Below, piece by piece: positions 1-13,969 of a DNA stretch of 64,000 bases (position 1 is its first letter; each line of letters starts with the position of its first letter). The stretch is taken from contig CM070723.1 in the NCBI GenBank assembly GCA_036346275.1, forward strand, positions 48,562,743-48,626,742. The letters are read 5' to 3'. The stretch is from Otatea glauca (taxonomy: Eukaryota > Streptophyta > Magnoliopsida > Poales > Poaceae). A program made the position numbers and the translations under genes. The notes beneath the pieces are model-generated. The model was not told the origin of the DNA, did not search any database, and saw only the letters and a program-made list of their open reading frames with translations.

Positions 1-520
1 AAAATAAGTGTGCCGGAGTCCAAGTGAAGTGGTCCGTCCGTCCAAAGTCCAAACTGTCGAACTGCCTTCGAAGTTCGAACACTTGTTACGTCGTGACTCG
101 TCAAGGACGTGCAGCGTTCCTCTCCGGCTCTTCTTCCATCGTCGCAATGCTCAGCCAAAGTAGGGCCTTTTCTTCCTTCGGAAAACAAGTGTATTCTGTC
201 TTTTTAGTACGAGAGTGTATTCCATGAAAACCACCTGAAAGTTGAAAACTCTTGAAAAACATGTCTTTGAAGTTTTAAAATTTCTGAAAAGGAATACCAT
301 CATAGGTCAGGGAGAAGATGTTGTCTAACTATACAAAATTTCAAGATCAAACTCAATCTCATTTGCAATATATAAAAAAGAAAAATTCAGATTTGGTTTT
401 CTTTTCAGAAGTTTTTAAAACTTCGAATACATGATTTTCATAAGTTTTTAGATGGTTTTCATTGGATGTACTCACTGTAGTACACTCAACCTCCCAACTC
501 CCAATGCAAGTGGAATATAC
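1..520. other. intergenic DNA with a weak hairpin-family remnant
   Basis: No gene is supported here. Around 250-460 the sequence resembles one arm of the hairpin units found at 36.7-49.0 kb: a stretch 'caaaatttcaagatcaaactc' like their left arm, followed by 'tacatgattttcataag' like the right-arm end. The central part of the unit is not recognisable. This is an old, low-identity copy at best. The short plus-strand reading frame at 24-227 has no recognisable motif. Confidence 0.3.
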
Positions 521-522
521 TA

Positions 523-752
523 GTACCTCCATTTCCAAATAATTAATACTCTTGACTATCCGTATTCAAACTTTGAACAATAATAATTTTCAAAATATTT
601 AATTGCTTAGAATAAAACTAGTATTGCTAGATTTGTTAAAAAAATACTTTAATTATAATGATAAGTGTTTATCATATATATTGATAAAGAATCAATGGTC
701 AAAGTTTGAAAAATAAAATTTAACCGTGTTGGTCATTTGGAAATGGAGGGAC
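523..752. mobile_element. Stowaway-like MITE (Tc1/mariner type)
   Basis: About 230 bp bounded by near-perfect terminal inverted repeats. The left end reads GTACCTCCATTTCCAAAT. The complement of the right end reads GTCCCTCCATTTCCAAAT. A TA dinucleotide flanks each side (521-522 and 753-754), as expected for a TA target duplication. The interior is AT-rich and non-coding. Size, TA flank and the CTCC start of the repeat fit Stowaway MITEs, which are mobilised in trans by mariner-type transposases. It lies downstream of KU70. Confidence 0.8.
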
Positions 753-754
753 TA

Positions 755-1957
755 TATTCACGAGGATAAAGATTTTGGATGTGTTGTAGGCTTGTAGCGA
801 CCTTTCAAGTCGCATCTGACGTGAGAGAAGACCAAGGATAGAACTTTCTCAGTTGACAATTTGCTATAATGCCCGTGCTATAGTATATGTTACTGTGCTC
901 CTTAGATGATATAGACGAATAGACGACGGTTGTTTCCAATACAACTATATATTATCTATAGGCATTATTAAAGACAACTTATACAATAGATTAGACATAT
1001 AGTTATATGTAATAGTCTTTTATACAATTAATATATAGACTGTCTATACAATAGTACACGCAATATAAAGCCGTCTATTAAGCTGCCTCTTAAATAGTAG
1101 ATAGCATCTTTCTTTCTCCTCCACATCACCAAAAATCTTATGTGATATAGCTTTACAGACGATGTGGACCACACTGTACATGCCCAAAACTATGATTTGG
1201 ACCATTAGTGATCTCTCTCAACCTTTGCTTGCGTAAACGTAAAACCGCCAGCATTGAACAAGAAAATCTCTACGCCTAGTAAAGATCTTCACTGACTAAA
1301 TTAAAATTTATTTCCTCCACGAGATTTCTTCTCGTTGGGAGAGGCTTTGACATTTTGATGAGTTCTAGTGCGACATGTGGTTTCTGTCTGCAATAATATC
1401 CTTTTTTAATTGGAGTATATTTAGTCCTTTGGTGCCTGACAGATCGAAGCTTCGGTGTTGCTTGGTTTGGTTTAGTAGATTTTTTTTCATGTTCCATTAA
1501 GCAACTTTACCACAAATAAACGTCAATTGATGTGGTTATCTCTGCATACCGCATGTACACAATCTTCTTGCTTTTGCTTCTTTTTTTCCCCCCACTGTCC
1601 TTTCTAGTTTCCTGGGAGACCAATATTATGGTTGCAACTGTTTCACTTAAAATATGTCTTGTGAAGTTGTAATCTTGCTCAGTGTTGTTCTCTCTAATGG
1701 ACCTCTGTACGTTCTTTTTATTCTACCAATAAAAATCTCAGTAGTGCTATTATTTAAGAGAAATCCCCAGGTACATGTCACAAGAGCACATGATCTCCGA
1801 ATAAACTAACATAGAACTTACATTGGCATCAGATGTTGTAATATTGCTATACAAAATTGCCACAGACGAACAGTGAGGGAGGATCTGTGGCACACAGGCT
1901 TCAAGGAACAGCTAGCAGATTTCAGTAAACTACGCAGGCCGTTGAAGTAAAATAGTT
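755..1957. other. KU70 3' flank / 3' UTR region, no further gene
   Basis: AT-rich sequence downstream of the minus-strand KU70 stop codon. The part nearest the stop (about 1700-1957) is the likely 3' UTR, but I cannot place the poly(A) site. Around 895-1095 there is a TATA/TAGAC-rich stretch that could be a small degenerate MITE, without ends I can define. The minus-strand reading frame at 1276-1497 has no recognisable domain. Confidence 0.4.
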
Positions 1958-4900
1958 TCACTTGCCCTGATGAGTCAAGATCCTGCTGATAAGGGCGTCT
2001 TTCTTACCAGAAACTGGGAGACCGTGTGCTGTCAGGTAGGATTTTAGATCCACTACCGTCATGTCCTTCAGCTGCAAATTACAAATTCAGAACATAGAAA
2101 AAGATCATCAGTATGGTTAATTTGGAGATTTTGGATTAGTGGGGTGCTTAAGATGAGAGATCAATGAAACTCTTTAACATTGCCAAATGTGATCCATGTT
2201 TCAAGGGTTAGTGCCATAGAGAACATGGCTGTCACCTGTCATGTTAGTTTGAGATGTATAAGTTTCTCGTTTTATACACCTCGTTTTTGTACAACCAAAA
2301 ATTCTTGGTGGAACTATCGTGAATTAAATGCGAAGGTCTGTAATACATTGCATAACTCACAGCAAGCTAGTTTGGAATTACACAGGTATATAGGGGTGGG
2401 CGACTATGAGAAGACATTTTCATTCAAGGAACAAAATCTCGCCGAAATTTCGCAAGATCTCGGAATCCGGAGGTGGACGGTTTTCAAATTGCCGGCCGGA
2501 GTAAAAAAAAATTCGATGCTACAGTAAACTCGTGATTTTGGTGAGATTTTGTTATTTTTCACCGAAATTTCGGGGGTTTTGGCACGGATTTTCAAATCTA
2601 AGGCCCAGATTTGACCGGATTTGATTCAATAACCCTTAATACTGTCATCTTCCATGAAAATTTGTTGAAAACCCGATTTTTTGAGACTTTTTTTAAAAAT
2701 TGCAGAAACACTATCGGCTTTTTATAAAATTGTACAAGCTTTATTATGCTATAAAAAAATGGTATCATCTTGAAAAGTCTAGGATCATACAGAAAAATTT
2801 TCAAAATATTTTAACTTCATTTGTTATCTTTAAAAATTAAAAAACAGAATGAATATAACTGAGACACTAACATTGTCAGAATTTTATAAATTTGCTGGAG
2901 TGTGATCATAATCCAAAATTTTTAGGAGAGCTTAATCACTGCCTTATAACCCTTATATAAAAGTTTAAAAAAAATTAAACTTGTTTTAGTTGCCCAATCA
3001 AATCTATGAAAGCAATACATGTAGCACCGTAAGGCTTTATCAGGACAGTAACACCATCGCAATTTTTTAAAATTATCAAGCTTGATCATCATCTGAAAAA
3101 TTTATGGGAACATTAGTGATGCATCAGGACCATCCGAAAAAAAAATTAAAATTTTCTAACGTGGTTTGAACCATTTTTCATTCAGTTGAAATTTGATGAT
3201 CAACCTTCACTAGCATTATATGAATTTTTGAAAATTCTTCAAGCTTGATCATCTTCTGAAAATCTTATGGGAATCTTATGAAAATTTTATGGGAATATTA
3301 TGGATGTATCAGGACCATCCAATTTTTTTTCAAAAGTTTCTAACATGGTTTGCACTATTTTCCATTCAGTTGAAATTTGCCAGTCAACCTTTTATTAGGA
3401 CTGTCAAAATTTTTAAAAATTATTCATGATTGATCATCATCTGAAATTTGTATGGGAACATTATTAATGTATCAGGATCATCCACAAAAAATTCCAAAAT
3501 TTTTGGACGCGTTTTGGACCAGTTTTCGTTCGGTTAAAAATCACCAAGATCTTGCCAAATCTCGGTAAAAAAAAGGATTTGAATTTTGCTTTTTGGATTT
3601 GGTCTGTATTTCGTCCGAAATAACGAAATTTCAGAGGGTGATGAGATGTGAACCGAAAACGAAATTTGGAACCTTGTTTTCATGTATCTATGTTAAGTTT
3701 GTGTATTAAGCAGATTGTCATAAAATTCAGTGCTTGAAAAACAAATTCGTCCCCTCCTTTTGTAGAAATACAGTCTTGGTAAGATAACCTGGCAACTCAC
3801 CTTTCCAGTATCTGCAAGTTCTGCCCAATCATAAGCTGCACTTTTCTGTGAAGCTGCATCAGTAATTGCTTTCCTCTTCTTTGAAGCCCCAGCTTTTGCT
3901 GCTGCCGCCTCAGCTTCCTCTTGGTCATAATTTTCACCATAGACTGAAGCCTTAAATTCCTCAATAGCTCTAACTACTCCGGGCCTGAGATCAAGAGTGG
4001 TAGACACATCCCCACATAATAAGGCAGAAGATAAGAAATGACTATTGTATGTTGCTTTTATACAAACAAGTAAATACTAAGCTTATTTGAGAATGCAGTA
4101 TATTTTGCTTTCTTATACAAACAACAAGTAGAGTTTAAGCTTATTTGAGCATGCAGTAGATTGTGCTTTCATCTTCAGTGACCTGTATGGGTGGAGTAAC
4201 AACACCAACATGTTTGACTATAGTTGTTCAAGAATTTCCATTTGCAAGGAACAAATTGGGGTTTTGGCATTTACCAGACACAAATAAACAAATAAAAACA
4301 AGTACCTAGCCAAGCCTTCTTCATCAGGCAGGGTCTCATCCTTTATATCCGGCATCTCATCTTCACCTAAAGCTAAGGCCTCCAAGATTCCATAATGTCT
4401 TTGCAAAGCTGTTTCATGGTGGAGAACAGAAGTCACGATCAGAATATTTAGAAGGTCTATGAATTTCGAATGAAACACAAGTGATCTGCAAATGCATGGA
4501 GTGTTTGTAGTGATTTCTTAACGCCCATTGACATGCTGACCCAACGAGATACAGGGTATGTACATCAGCGAGCACTCTTGGGCTATATAGCAGTTATGTA
4601 AGATAAATGCAAATCCCTGAGCGGAACATATATTTTAGAAGTAGTATTATCGATAACTAAAACTGAAACCAATCCAATAATAAAGGTAGTAACTTACCTG
4701 GGTTGGCAAATTGGCATACCGAGAAATTCTTCAGATCAATACGTCTCAATAGATTCGAAGCTTTCTTAATTTGCTCGTCTGTAGCACGAGGTGCATCATC
4801 AGGAGTCAGATGAACCTGCAGGACAATGTAAAATTATTGGCCTACTAAAAAGGTAACAAATAAATGCAGTGCCAGTCCTTACCTCTTCAGGATATCTAAC

Positions 4901-7900
4901 ATCACCCGAGTATGGAAGATAGATCATGTGCATTCCAGGCGGCTCAATTTGACCACCAGAAGAAATAACCTCTTCCTGTTTTTTCCCCCAGAGTTCATTT
5001 AGAAAGCATATTAGATATAGCTACATAATTACAGGTCCAACAAACTCAAGACAAAAGGTGTCATCACACACACAGAGAGACTAGGATGCATAAGTAATGT
5101 GTATGTTACGCATTTTGCACACACTTTTCCCGCCATGTGCAACTCACCCTAGAAGTGGGAAATCGGGAGTTGTTGGAAAATGGGGAAAGGGAAAATTGAG
5201 TAACTTTTTGTAGTTAAGAAGAGGTGTTTGTAGCAACTACAGAGTTAAACTTATTTTGGCCTGATCGCCTCAGTACCTAACCTACTGAGATACATCCAGG
5301 TAATTAGTTGAATGAAGCAAGAAAATCATGAGGTCATTTGACATAATCAAACCCAAATAATTCAGACATTGCTTTGGTGCCTGGCTATTAAAAGCTGACT
5401 GCCTGACCCAAAAAAAACAATCAATTTATATATCAACAGAACTGCCAAGCAAAACGTTTTTATGCGGAAAAGCAAATTTTATTAGTGCAATTAGCATGAT
5501 GTGCACTAGTATATTGAACATATAATTATGGCTGTAGCAATTATTGTAATGCAGTCACAAATATAGACATGGAGAGCATCCTGTACTTGTGCAACAAGGG
5601 CTACAAGCTGTGGGCGAGTAGCATTCCCGTAAAATGCAAGTGCAAACCTGAAATGATACACAACATAACTGTAAGTTTGTAACCTGAAATGACCAATAAT
5701 CAAATATTAATTATTTCACAATGCATGTTATGATTCAAGATAACTTTCTGCCCATTCATAACTATTTCAGTTCTCAGATTTTCTTCTGAACTGGTCATAA
5801 AAGTTGTGGCAGGAATAGGTGATGATGACTAACCTTCCAAGACGCAACATCGAGCTATGTAAAGCAACAAAAACGCGAGTGCTTCCAAATATTTGCTGCA
5901 TCAGAGCAAAGGAGGTAAATCTAACATGCACCCTAGGATGAATGGCTGACACATTTGACAGCTCTAAACAAGACTGACAAAGAAATAAGCACCCACCACA
6001 TAACAGCCCTAAATATGTTCAGAGAGATTTGTTTGATTTAAATAAGTAATCCCGACAATGCAGACAAAGCTAACTCGTTACTGAAGGAAACATTATATGT
6101 TTATTATGAGAACAAATTGTTGAAACTGGACATGAAGAAGCATGCACCAGAAGCACTATGCCAAACTACCTCACATATGATGAAATTATTCTCATCAAGG
6201 AAAATTATTTAAAGTTTACAACTATTATATATCTGCTTCATGCTGGAGAGGTAAAATGATCTGGAGAAACAAAATAACAAAGTATTCTCAGGATGGAGGA
6301 GATGACTGCACTATTATAACTAAAGAAGTACTAAAGGTAGTGCTCTATTACCTCGTCACTGGGATAAATAAATGTTGTTGGTCTTAAGTTATGATAATCT
6401 TTCAAGCAATCCAATGGCTTGAACCCTAAAAGGCGAAGATGATGACTTGACACCCTCTTCACATCAGACAGTTCACGAACAGAAAATTTAACAATTTTGC
6501 TGCACAAAGAAAATGCATGAATACATGATAAAGTACTTTAAAGATCACAAATATAAGCATCAAAACGAAACAGTAAAAGAACAAAATGTTGGAATCTATG
6601 ATAAGTGCCATTACTGTAGTGGTTGGTGAAGCAATCAGGAAGCATATCATAGAAGTATAACTCAAATGAATTCATAAAGAAGAAATACAAGGCACTGCCA
6701 GTGCCGTGTGAACTTACTCATTGTATGGCTGGAAGCGCGTTTGTGGATCCTGAAGAATGGCCCCAGTGTCATTGCATATGAAAGACCTTTCAGCCTGTAT
6801 AAACATTGTTGTTATGTGTTAAAAAAAGTAAGCATAGAGCAACTACAAAACGAGTTGCATTGTGAATCTTCCCCAGTAAAAGAAAATTTAAAAATAATGA
6901 GAACTCCCACTTGCCACTGGATATGTAAAATTTAGTTATGCTGGTACATTAAGGGGCAGATCCAAACACAAATTCACCGTGGGTACCATGTAATAGACAA
7001 TATAGTAGAGATGTTTTATGGCATTGAAGTCAATATATCATGTCCAGTCAGTTTTTATGAGGAATTTAAGGGGTCACTCTGGCTGACATGTTTAAATATA
7101 ATACTAAATGCAACAATTGTATATGTCCAAATGATTGTGTATGCATGTGAAGATGATATATGTTTCTATTATGTCAAAGGGTCTCCTAGAGCTAGATGCA
7201 TGACAATGTTTCATCTGTACTACTACAAAATTACGAGGTCTGAATTTGTTTCCATTTTGTGTGGCAGACACATCTGATTTGAACCATCCATTTCCTTGAA
7301 GAAGGTCAAGATTTGCGTGGCCATAACAATAGTAGCCCTATGATCAAATCAGATGATATATCTGCTCCTCCAACCACGCATCTAACTATTCCTCGTTAAT
7401 TCGCTGCCTCCTTCCATCCATTAGATCAAATCAATTTCTCCAGACCCTAAAAATGTGGCCGTATAATTTTCCGTTTCACTATTACTGGTTATACCTAACA
7501 TGATCCTATATACCAGTTTGCCTCCTCCATCTTTGTCCCACTCATTATAAATACTGTCCATTCATAATATGTGTCTACAAGAAACCATATACCACAGTGT
7601 CACTGTAGAGAATGCTGCATCCTCAACCATGACAACATCCCCACCTCCCAGTGAAACAAGCCAAAATCCTTAGAACAGGAAGGTATTAAGGTAAAATGCT
7701 TCGATGTTAAATCCATATTATCCAAGAAATGGCACTGCCTAGCCAGGAATGTTATGTACAGTTGTGAGTTATGACTATTGTTAGTTCGTCACAACTTCTG
7801 CCATTATAGCATAAAAAGCCGAAGGTGCATGGTTCGAAATCCACAAAAAAAGCAACGCATAACTGATTTTTTTTTCATAAAGCATAAATTCACCTTTAAT

Positions 7901-10900
7901 GGAAGGTTACTGACTGAGTCAAGCCATGCAATCGCCCCTACAAATAGAAGTAACAAGTTTATGCTTAATGTTCTCACAACAACATTTTGTGAAGCATAGA
8001 ACAGACAGTAGTAGTCAGAGCATGCCTGGAGTAGTTGGACGGATTAGCGCATATGTGTTCACCTCTATACAAACATCATTGGTAATTGCAAATGCAAGAG
8101 TTTTGACTTTGCGCTTCTTCATCATTCTTTTTCTCAGTTGGTCAGTCATATCCTCCAGCCTTCAAAGAAGATGATACTAGAAATGATGCTATAGTAACTG
8201 GCTCTAAACTAAACTATACATTTAAAGCAAAGCAAGTCCTTTCTGAAATGATTAGAGTCCAACATAACAGTAGCATAACAATGATCATGCATACCAAGAT
8301 AAGGCTAAGATGTAGGCAGTCTCTCCAAAACCTCTTTAGTGTTAGCCATTCTTATTGATGTACCAAGCAGAAAAAACTCGTTCAAGTTTTACAGATGGAT
8401 TAGTTCGTGCAAGAAGTTCCCTTAAAGTTACTTCACCTAAATCCCATACAAAATATTTTGTAATAAGAATTTTTATGCTGGAACAAAGATAACATGTTAA
8501 CGATTCAACTTTGAATGTTTTAGTCCTATACTCTCACACAACATGTGGAGAACTATGCGCAGAACTTCCACCCACTACAGACAAATTTCATGAAGGACAA
8601 GAACAAGTCTGTATGAGATCTCATGACACAACCGACTGTGTCATTGGAAAATCCGTTTCTGTGACACAGGTTACCTCCATTCACCACAATTTGCAAGCTC
8701 CCACTCAAGCATGTTCATTTGTTTTCTACTTTTCTTTGTGCAAGGTAATGAGAAGAACAAAATGTTATATAGTTTTCACATCTGTATGACTATCAACTAG
8801 ACCCCAAAAAAAAACAAGAAGAACAAGTAAAAACTGGTGCTTAAAGAACAATACTTTTCACCAGCTGATGGAAGATACTGCGTTATTTCATCTCCCTCCA
8901 GACCAATCAAATCCTGGGAGATAGAAGTTGCTTAGCAGTTTGCACGGATAGGGGAGGGGGTGTTGGGGGAAGCAATAACAAAGACCTACTGCATAAAGCA
9001 GGGACATGTTGAACTCCTTATCAGGCCTACTCAATGGAAGAAGTTCGATAGACAGGCCAAGGTCTTGTGCATCCTGGAGGTAGACAAGTAATGATACAGT
9101 AAATAAAGGATCATTAAGAAAACGCTATTTTGTTTTGCATATGTGGCTGGCTCTGTGTGAAAATAGAATATATATTTCTGTGTCATAGACATACTTTTGC
9201 ACGTTGAATTGTTGTCCTTATCATATCAGTCTTTGCTGCTCCTGTTATACTACCAAAAGGATCATCTTCATTGGTGAATATAAGAATTCGCTTACTCACA
9301 GTCTTCACAGATCTGAAAATTTTCATATGAAGAAAGTGGAATCACTGAGCCCATACGGGTATTGAAGATTGCATTACATGGTAGTTAAAGCACCTAGAGT
9401 ATGCTATGTTCACTTATAATATGTAAATATACACATCAACATTCAGCATAATGTAACTGGTGAAAACTAGATCATTTTGCACAATTCAGCACAATGTAAC
9501 TGGTGCAAACTAGATCATTTTGCACAATATGCACAAACTTTAGCTTCACTGTGTGTCTGTTCCCTCCATCAAAGGTACAAATACAAGCTACACCACTACA
9601 GAACATGTTAATGGTCTACTGGAATTTGTTATTCGATACAAACTATGACACTTTTTAGTAGCTAAAGGAGAAAAGTGCTGTTACCCTTTGCGCAGTAGTG
9701 CCTGTGCAACCCAAAGAGCATTGTACAAGGTATTCTCTCGAGATCCAGAAGTTATTCCATATCGACTTCCAATATTGGTCATAAAAGAATCTACCATAAG
9801 TTGAAACAAGCTTTAGAACCATGTAGTAAAAACAGGATTTGCTGAGTTTTTCCATAAACAAGTATCTCATTACATTCTTATCCATCTGGCTGTTTTGTTC
9901 AGGACAAAATAGATGAACTAGAAAACATCATGATTAGGATTTAGGATGCAGAAACCAACTTTACTGAAACATCACAACTGGCCTTCAAGTTTCTAAATTC
10001 TAATACTAATGATAACATGAAACCAACTTGAGGTACAGATTCAAATGAGATATTGTCTTTTCAGTCATTCAGATTCAGTCATCCAGCATGATTTTTATGC
10101 ATGTCCAGTCTGCTAGACAAGTTTTGAACTGAAAACAAAACATAAAAGGAAGCAGACTTTCTACCCTTGAGAATGTGGGACACCAACTTGGCATAATCAC
10201 AACTACTCAGAATATTTTTGCAAAAAGAGCTCAAGCCCAAGAAACTTCATACAAGTAATATAAGTCAACCATGCAAATGGACAATTTTATATTTTGAGCA
10301 AAAGTTCATGGTCTATGAACCATATAAGATCCAGTATATGAAAGTAATCTAGCATGCCTAACCCTCAAATTCTGACCACATATGGAAAAAGAACAATTCA
10401 TATAGTACCATTACCTTCTATAGAAGAAAATTCTTTAATTAGTCTCGCATCGGGTCTATCAAGTGGTTCTCTCTCTGAAACATTGTAAACATAAACACCA
10501 GCCAAATCCTGTAAATTTTTCTTTTCTTTCTGCAAAAGTTATGTAAAAGCTAGATCAAAAGGGAATACACTGTAATATCAGCATACCAAATTCTACTTCA
10601 TAATGAATGGCATAAGGATCCTGAGCAGACATCATTACTAATTAGTTGAGAAAAATGATAATTTCCATGGTGCAAAGCAAAACATTTAGCACAGTTTTTC
10701 ACCAAATTAACTATTATGGCAGAATAAAACAACCAAACTAGAGCAATATGTCATTCTTTCAAGACCTGGCATTCACAGATCTGATCATTTCCTTCTATGC
10801 TGAATGTTAGCACCCTTCAACGATATCATAAAAATCTTCAAATTCATTGTTTATTCATCAGGCTTAGTAATTATATTAATTAAAACTAGCAAGCAATGGT

Positions 10901-11809
10901 GTCGCAGAGAATTCCAGCAGTGTGCATTAAAGACTCGACTAGTAGGCTGAAACCCAAACGCCTCGCTTTCCCCTAGACCCAGCAAATACTTTTGGTGAAA
11001 AATGATCATAGGGTTCAAATAGAAAACAAACTAGCTAACTAACTGAATCACTAGAAACAGAATCTATAAAAAAAACAATACGATAAAGCTTACGAATTTA
11101 GGTAGCAGCTTACGGTGTTAAAGAAACATATGGCAACTTCATCGTGGGATCTCCCAATAATTTGTGTCTTCAGAGAATGTGTGATGCAGTTCAATATGGT
11201 GTGAAAATGTGTATCCTGCTTTTCACCAGCCTGCAAAAAATGGCAAGGAAAGAATGCTTCATTACCATTGCATTTGGCCAGAAACTTGACCGTACAAAGT
11301 TTACAAACTAAATATCGGGAAATAGAATAAATCATTTTCTTCTACCATTGCATTCCTCAAACCATCACTTGTAAACCATAACCTAATCGAGGAGCAAATT
11401 CTCCAAAATATACATACTACTTGCAAGATGCAGCACGAGAGAGAAACTAGTGATCATCAAAGTCCATACACTAGGCCTTGAATTCAGAAAACACCAACAC
11501 ACTCAGATTGACAAATTAGGCGAATATAAGGTGCTAGCTAGTGCTTCTTCACCTGGGCCGTGGTCACAGGGGTGAACATCTTGGGCGAGGCGTCGATGAG
11601 GTAGACGACCATCTCCTTGTTGGCCTCCCTCTCCTGCTTCCCCAGCAATCAAAACGTTCACAAACCAGACAGTATCACCTCGCAGGAATCGAGCCGGGAA
11701 ATGCCAAGAAAGGAAGGGGAAAAGCGCGCGGAGCAGGGGGAGCGACCTGGGGGCTTTCGTCCTCGTCGTCACTGTCGTCGCGGAAGATGCCCTCGGGGTC
11801 GAGGTCCAT
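1958..11809 (-). CDS. KU70: ATP-dependent DNA helicase 2 subunit KU70
   Basis: KU70 pairs with KU80 in the nucleus, forming the ring that binds broken DNA ends in non-homologous end joining and protects telomeres. I assembled 19 exons by hand: 11747-11809, 11553-11633, 11114-11230, 10415-10529, 9685-9790, 9195-9312, 8990-9073, 8855-8913, 8026-8159, 7894-7937, 6718-6794, 6352-6499, 5834-5895, 5587-5647, 4883-4975, 4698-4815, 4306-4408, 3801-3984, 1958-2071. All phases join with no internal stop, giving 626 aa, about the usual plant length. The protein starts MDLDPEGIFRDDSDDDE. The N-terminal vWA-like domain begins near residue 27 (MVVYLIDASPKMF). The Ku beta-barrel core covers roughly 240-450 and includes RSFICNDTGAI and FGSTRVFVALHSS. 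The C-terminal arm includes LGEDEMPD and a basic KKRK. A SAP DNA-binding domain forms residues 590-626 (MTVVDLKSYLTAHGLPVSGKK). Intron 9 uses a GC donor. The start is the first ATG, in a short acidic first exon. Confidence 0.95.
2390..3690. repeat. degenerate repeat inside KU70 intron 18
   Basis: Intron 18 (2072-3800) is the longest KU70 intron and most of it is repeat-derived. It begins near 'ataggggtgggcgac' and ends near 'gaaccgaaaacgaaatttgg'. It is full of motifs such as 'cgaaatttcg', and it contains internal near-repeats, for example 'aagcttgatcatc...ctgaaaa...tatgggaa', seen about three times between 3070 and 3470. The right end is the inverse of sequence at 30.04 kb, so this is a dispersed family. 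No reading frame is supported and I cannot assign a class. Confidence 0.5.
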
Positions 11810-11888
11810 GGCGCCGATTGCCGATGCTACGCGGGGAGAGGGGGGCGCTTCGGGAACCTTCCGGTAGCTTCTGGAAGCAAAAGCACGC

Positions 11889-11982
11889 TAGGGTTTAGGG
11901 TGCCAGGCGGTGAGCTCGGGCCACCGGCCCAGAGGCGGCGGCACGCGCGCGACGTGGGCCCGGCCCATCACAGCCATGGGCC
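11889..11982 (-). promoter_or_regulatory. KU70 upstream telo-box and TGGGCC (site II-like) motifs
   Basis: Immediately upstream of the KU70 ATG on its strand there is an AAACCCTA telo-box (11889-11896). Four TGGGCC/GGCCCA motifs follow, at 11926-11931, 11955-11960, 11962-11967 and 11977-11982. In plants this pair of motifs is typical of promoters active in dividing cells. No clear TATA box is visible. The role in KU70 expression is inferred. Confidence 0.5.
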
Positions 11983-12116
11983 GTGGGCATTCTGCGACGA
12001 AGCCCGCCACACCAATGCCTCAGGGGTAGAAGGGTAAAAACGTCCGACTCTACGATTCGAAATTTCTCCAATTCACACGAAAGGAAAGCGCGAGAGGGGT
12101 TTTCAGAGGAGACTCG

Positions 12117-12480
12117 TAACTAGGGGTGCACCGTGTTACCAACCAAAAAAATTATGACAAAAAAAATTGGATTGAACTGGTCAACTCGGTTTGATCGGTA
12201 TAAGATATTTGATATGGTATAATAAATTTTTGACTTTTTGAATACGGTTTTTTCGGTAAAAATCGCGAGTAAACCGGATACCGAAATAGAAAAAAATATA
12301 TAATTAGATAAAGTAATAGTCAATCGTGTATAAAGTATAACTTCACATGAAAATAATATCACTATATTTATCAAAGTAATGGCCAAAAGTGTGTAATATT
12401 TTTTACTAACATAATTACATAGAGTAATGGTCAAATATGTGTATTAGAAACCTTATCGATATCCAAATCACTACTACTTC
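12117..12480. repeat. AT-rich repeat starting CTAGGGGTGCACC
   Basis: Begins 'aactaggggtgcaccg' and continues with 'ggtat...ataccgaaat'-type sequence. A related end in the opposite orientation occurs at 19590-19735, where the complement begins 'ctagggctgtgcatac'. Starts of this form are common at hAT-derived repeats in plants. I cannot define the other end. It lies between the divergent KU70 and TyrRS starts. Confidence 0.35.
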
Positions 12481-13969
12481 TAATTAAGAGTTAGTGGTGG
12501 TATATCTGTTCTCCACCTCCTCATGCGCTTCTTATGGGCTCACGTAACAAATACGCTCATGTTCCAAAAAAACCGGATGTAACCCCTCTCCTTCCCTGGC
12601 TACGAGGCATGTCGCATTCTCTTCTTCTTCTTGCTACCCGGTAATCGACGCATGCGTGCCCATGGTGCCGCTCGGCATTCCAATCGCCGCCGCATCCATG
12701 GACGCCTCGCCGGCCTCCGACGCAGCCATCGACGCCGCGACGTCCTCCTCCACCGGTGCCGCGGAGGGCCTCGCGAGGGGCGTGGCGGCGATGAGCGTGG
12801 AGGAGCAGTTCGCGATGCTGCGGAGCATCGGGGAAGAGTGCATCCAGGAGGACGAGCTCATGAGGTTGCTATGGAACAAGCCTATCCCCATCTGCTACGA
12901 CGGATTCGAGCCCTCCGGCCGCATGCACATCGCCCAGGTTCGACGAACACCCTACCCCTACCCTCCCTCTCTAATCGATCTTACCTTCCTCTCTAACCTC
13001 GAGTCAAAATGGCTCGTGTTCTTCTTGTTTTTGAAACTTGAAGTAGCTCGTAGGAGAAATTCCAACTCAACCGTCGGTTCGAATTAGATCGGTCGTGAAG
13101 GGAAAAAGAAGTAGCACAAAGCTCTACCTTTTATTTCTATAAGCAGGGTTCTTGGATCTTACTGGTGAATGGAACTAATTTTGTTACTGAAATTTCTGGG
13201 TGCGATGTGAAGCTGGCGTGTTTGGCTAGGATGGTGTTATCATCTCAATGAGTTCGTGTGAACTGTTCAGTTTCTTTCTCCGTATGCTATTCTAGGCGAA
13301 GTGGTACTCAGTGACGAGTTAATTTGACACCTAAATCAAGATTCAAGAAGAAATCAGGATAATAACCCATCATGATGACATGGCGCATTGTTGGATAGGA
13401 ATCAGGTTCTGGAGAAGAAGAAAGATTAATGAGTTCGTTGTTTCCATGTTTCATCATGCTAGCATAATCTTACCTGTGGCTTTAGCAATTCTTGTATCAG
13501 ACCTGATCTATGTTTACACTTTACACTATTCACTACACTAATTTGGTGGCGAGCTTCCTCTTTTGTGACGTTACATTATGATAATGGTACTTCAGTGATG
13601 CACAAAATCAATATGTGCAAATTGTTTGAGATTGTAAGATCTGAGCAAAAACTTTCTTGTGATATATGTTCTCATGTATTCACAGGGTGTTGTGAAGACA
13701 ATTAATGTTAATAAGATGGTCAGAGCTGGCTGCAAAGTGAAAATCTGGATAGCAGACTGGTTTGCACATCTAAACAACAAAATGGGAGGTGACCTTAAAA
13801 AACCAGACTGTGGGGCGCTACATGATTGAAATATGGAAAGCAGCTTATATGAACCTTGATGGTGTGGAATTCTTATGGTCCTCAGAAGAAATCAATAAGC
13901 GTGCAGGCGAATATTGGCCATTGGTACTCACTCATTTATATTGCATATGCATGTAAAGAATTCGTCACT

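Noticed and set aside
12656..13087. Reading the first TyrRS exon as a complete 143-residue gene
   Set aside because: The frame runs past a canonical splice donor at 12938 into intron sequence. The real homology stops at HIAQ.
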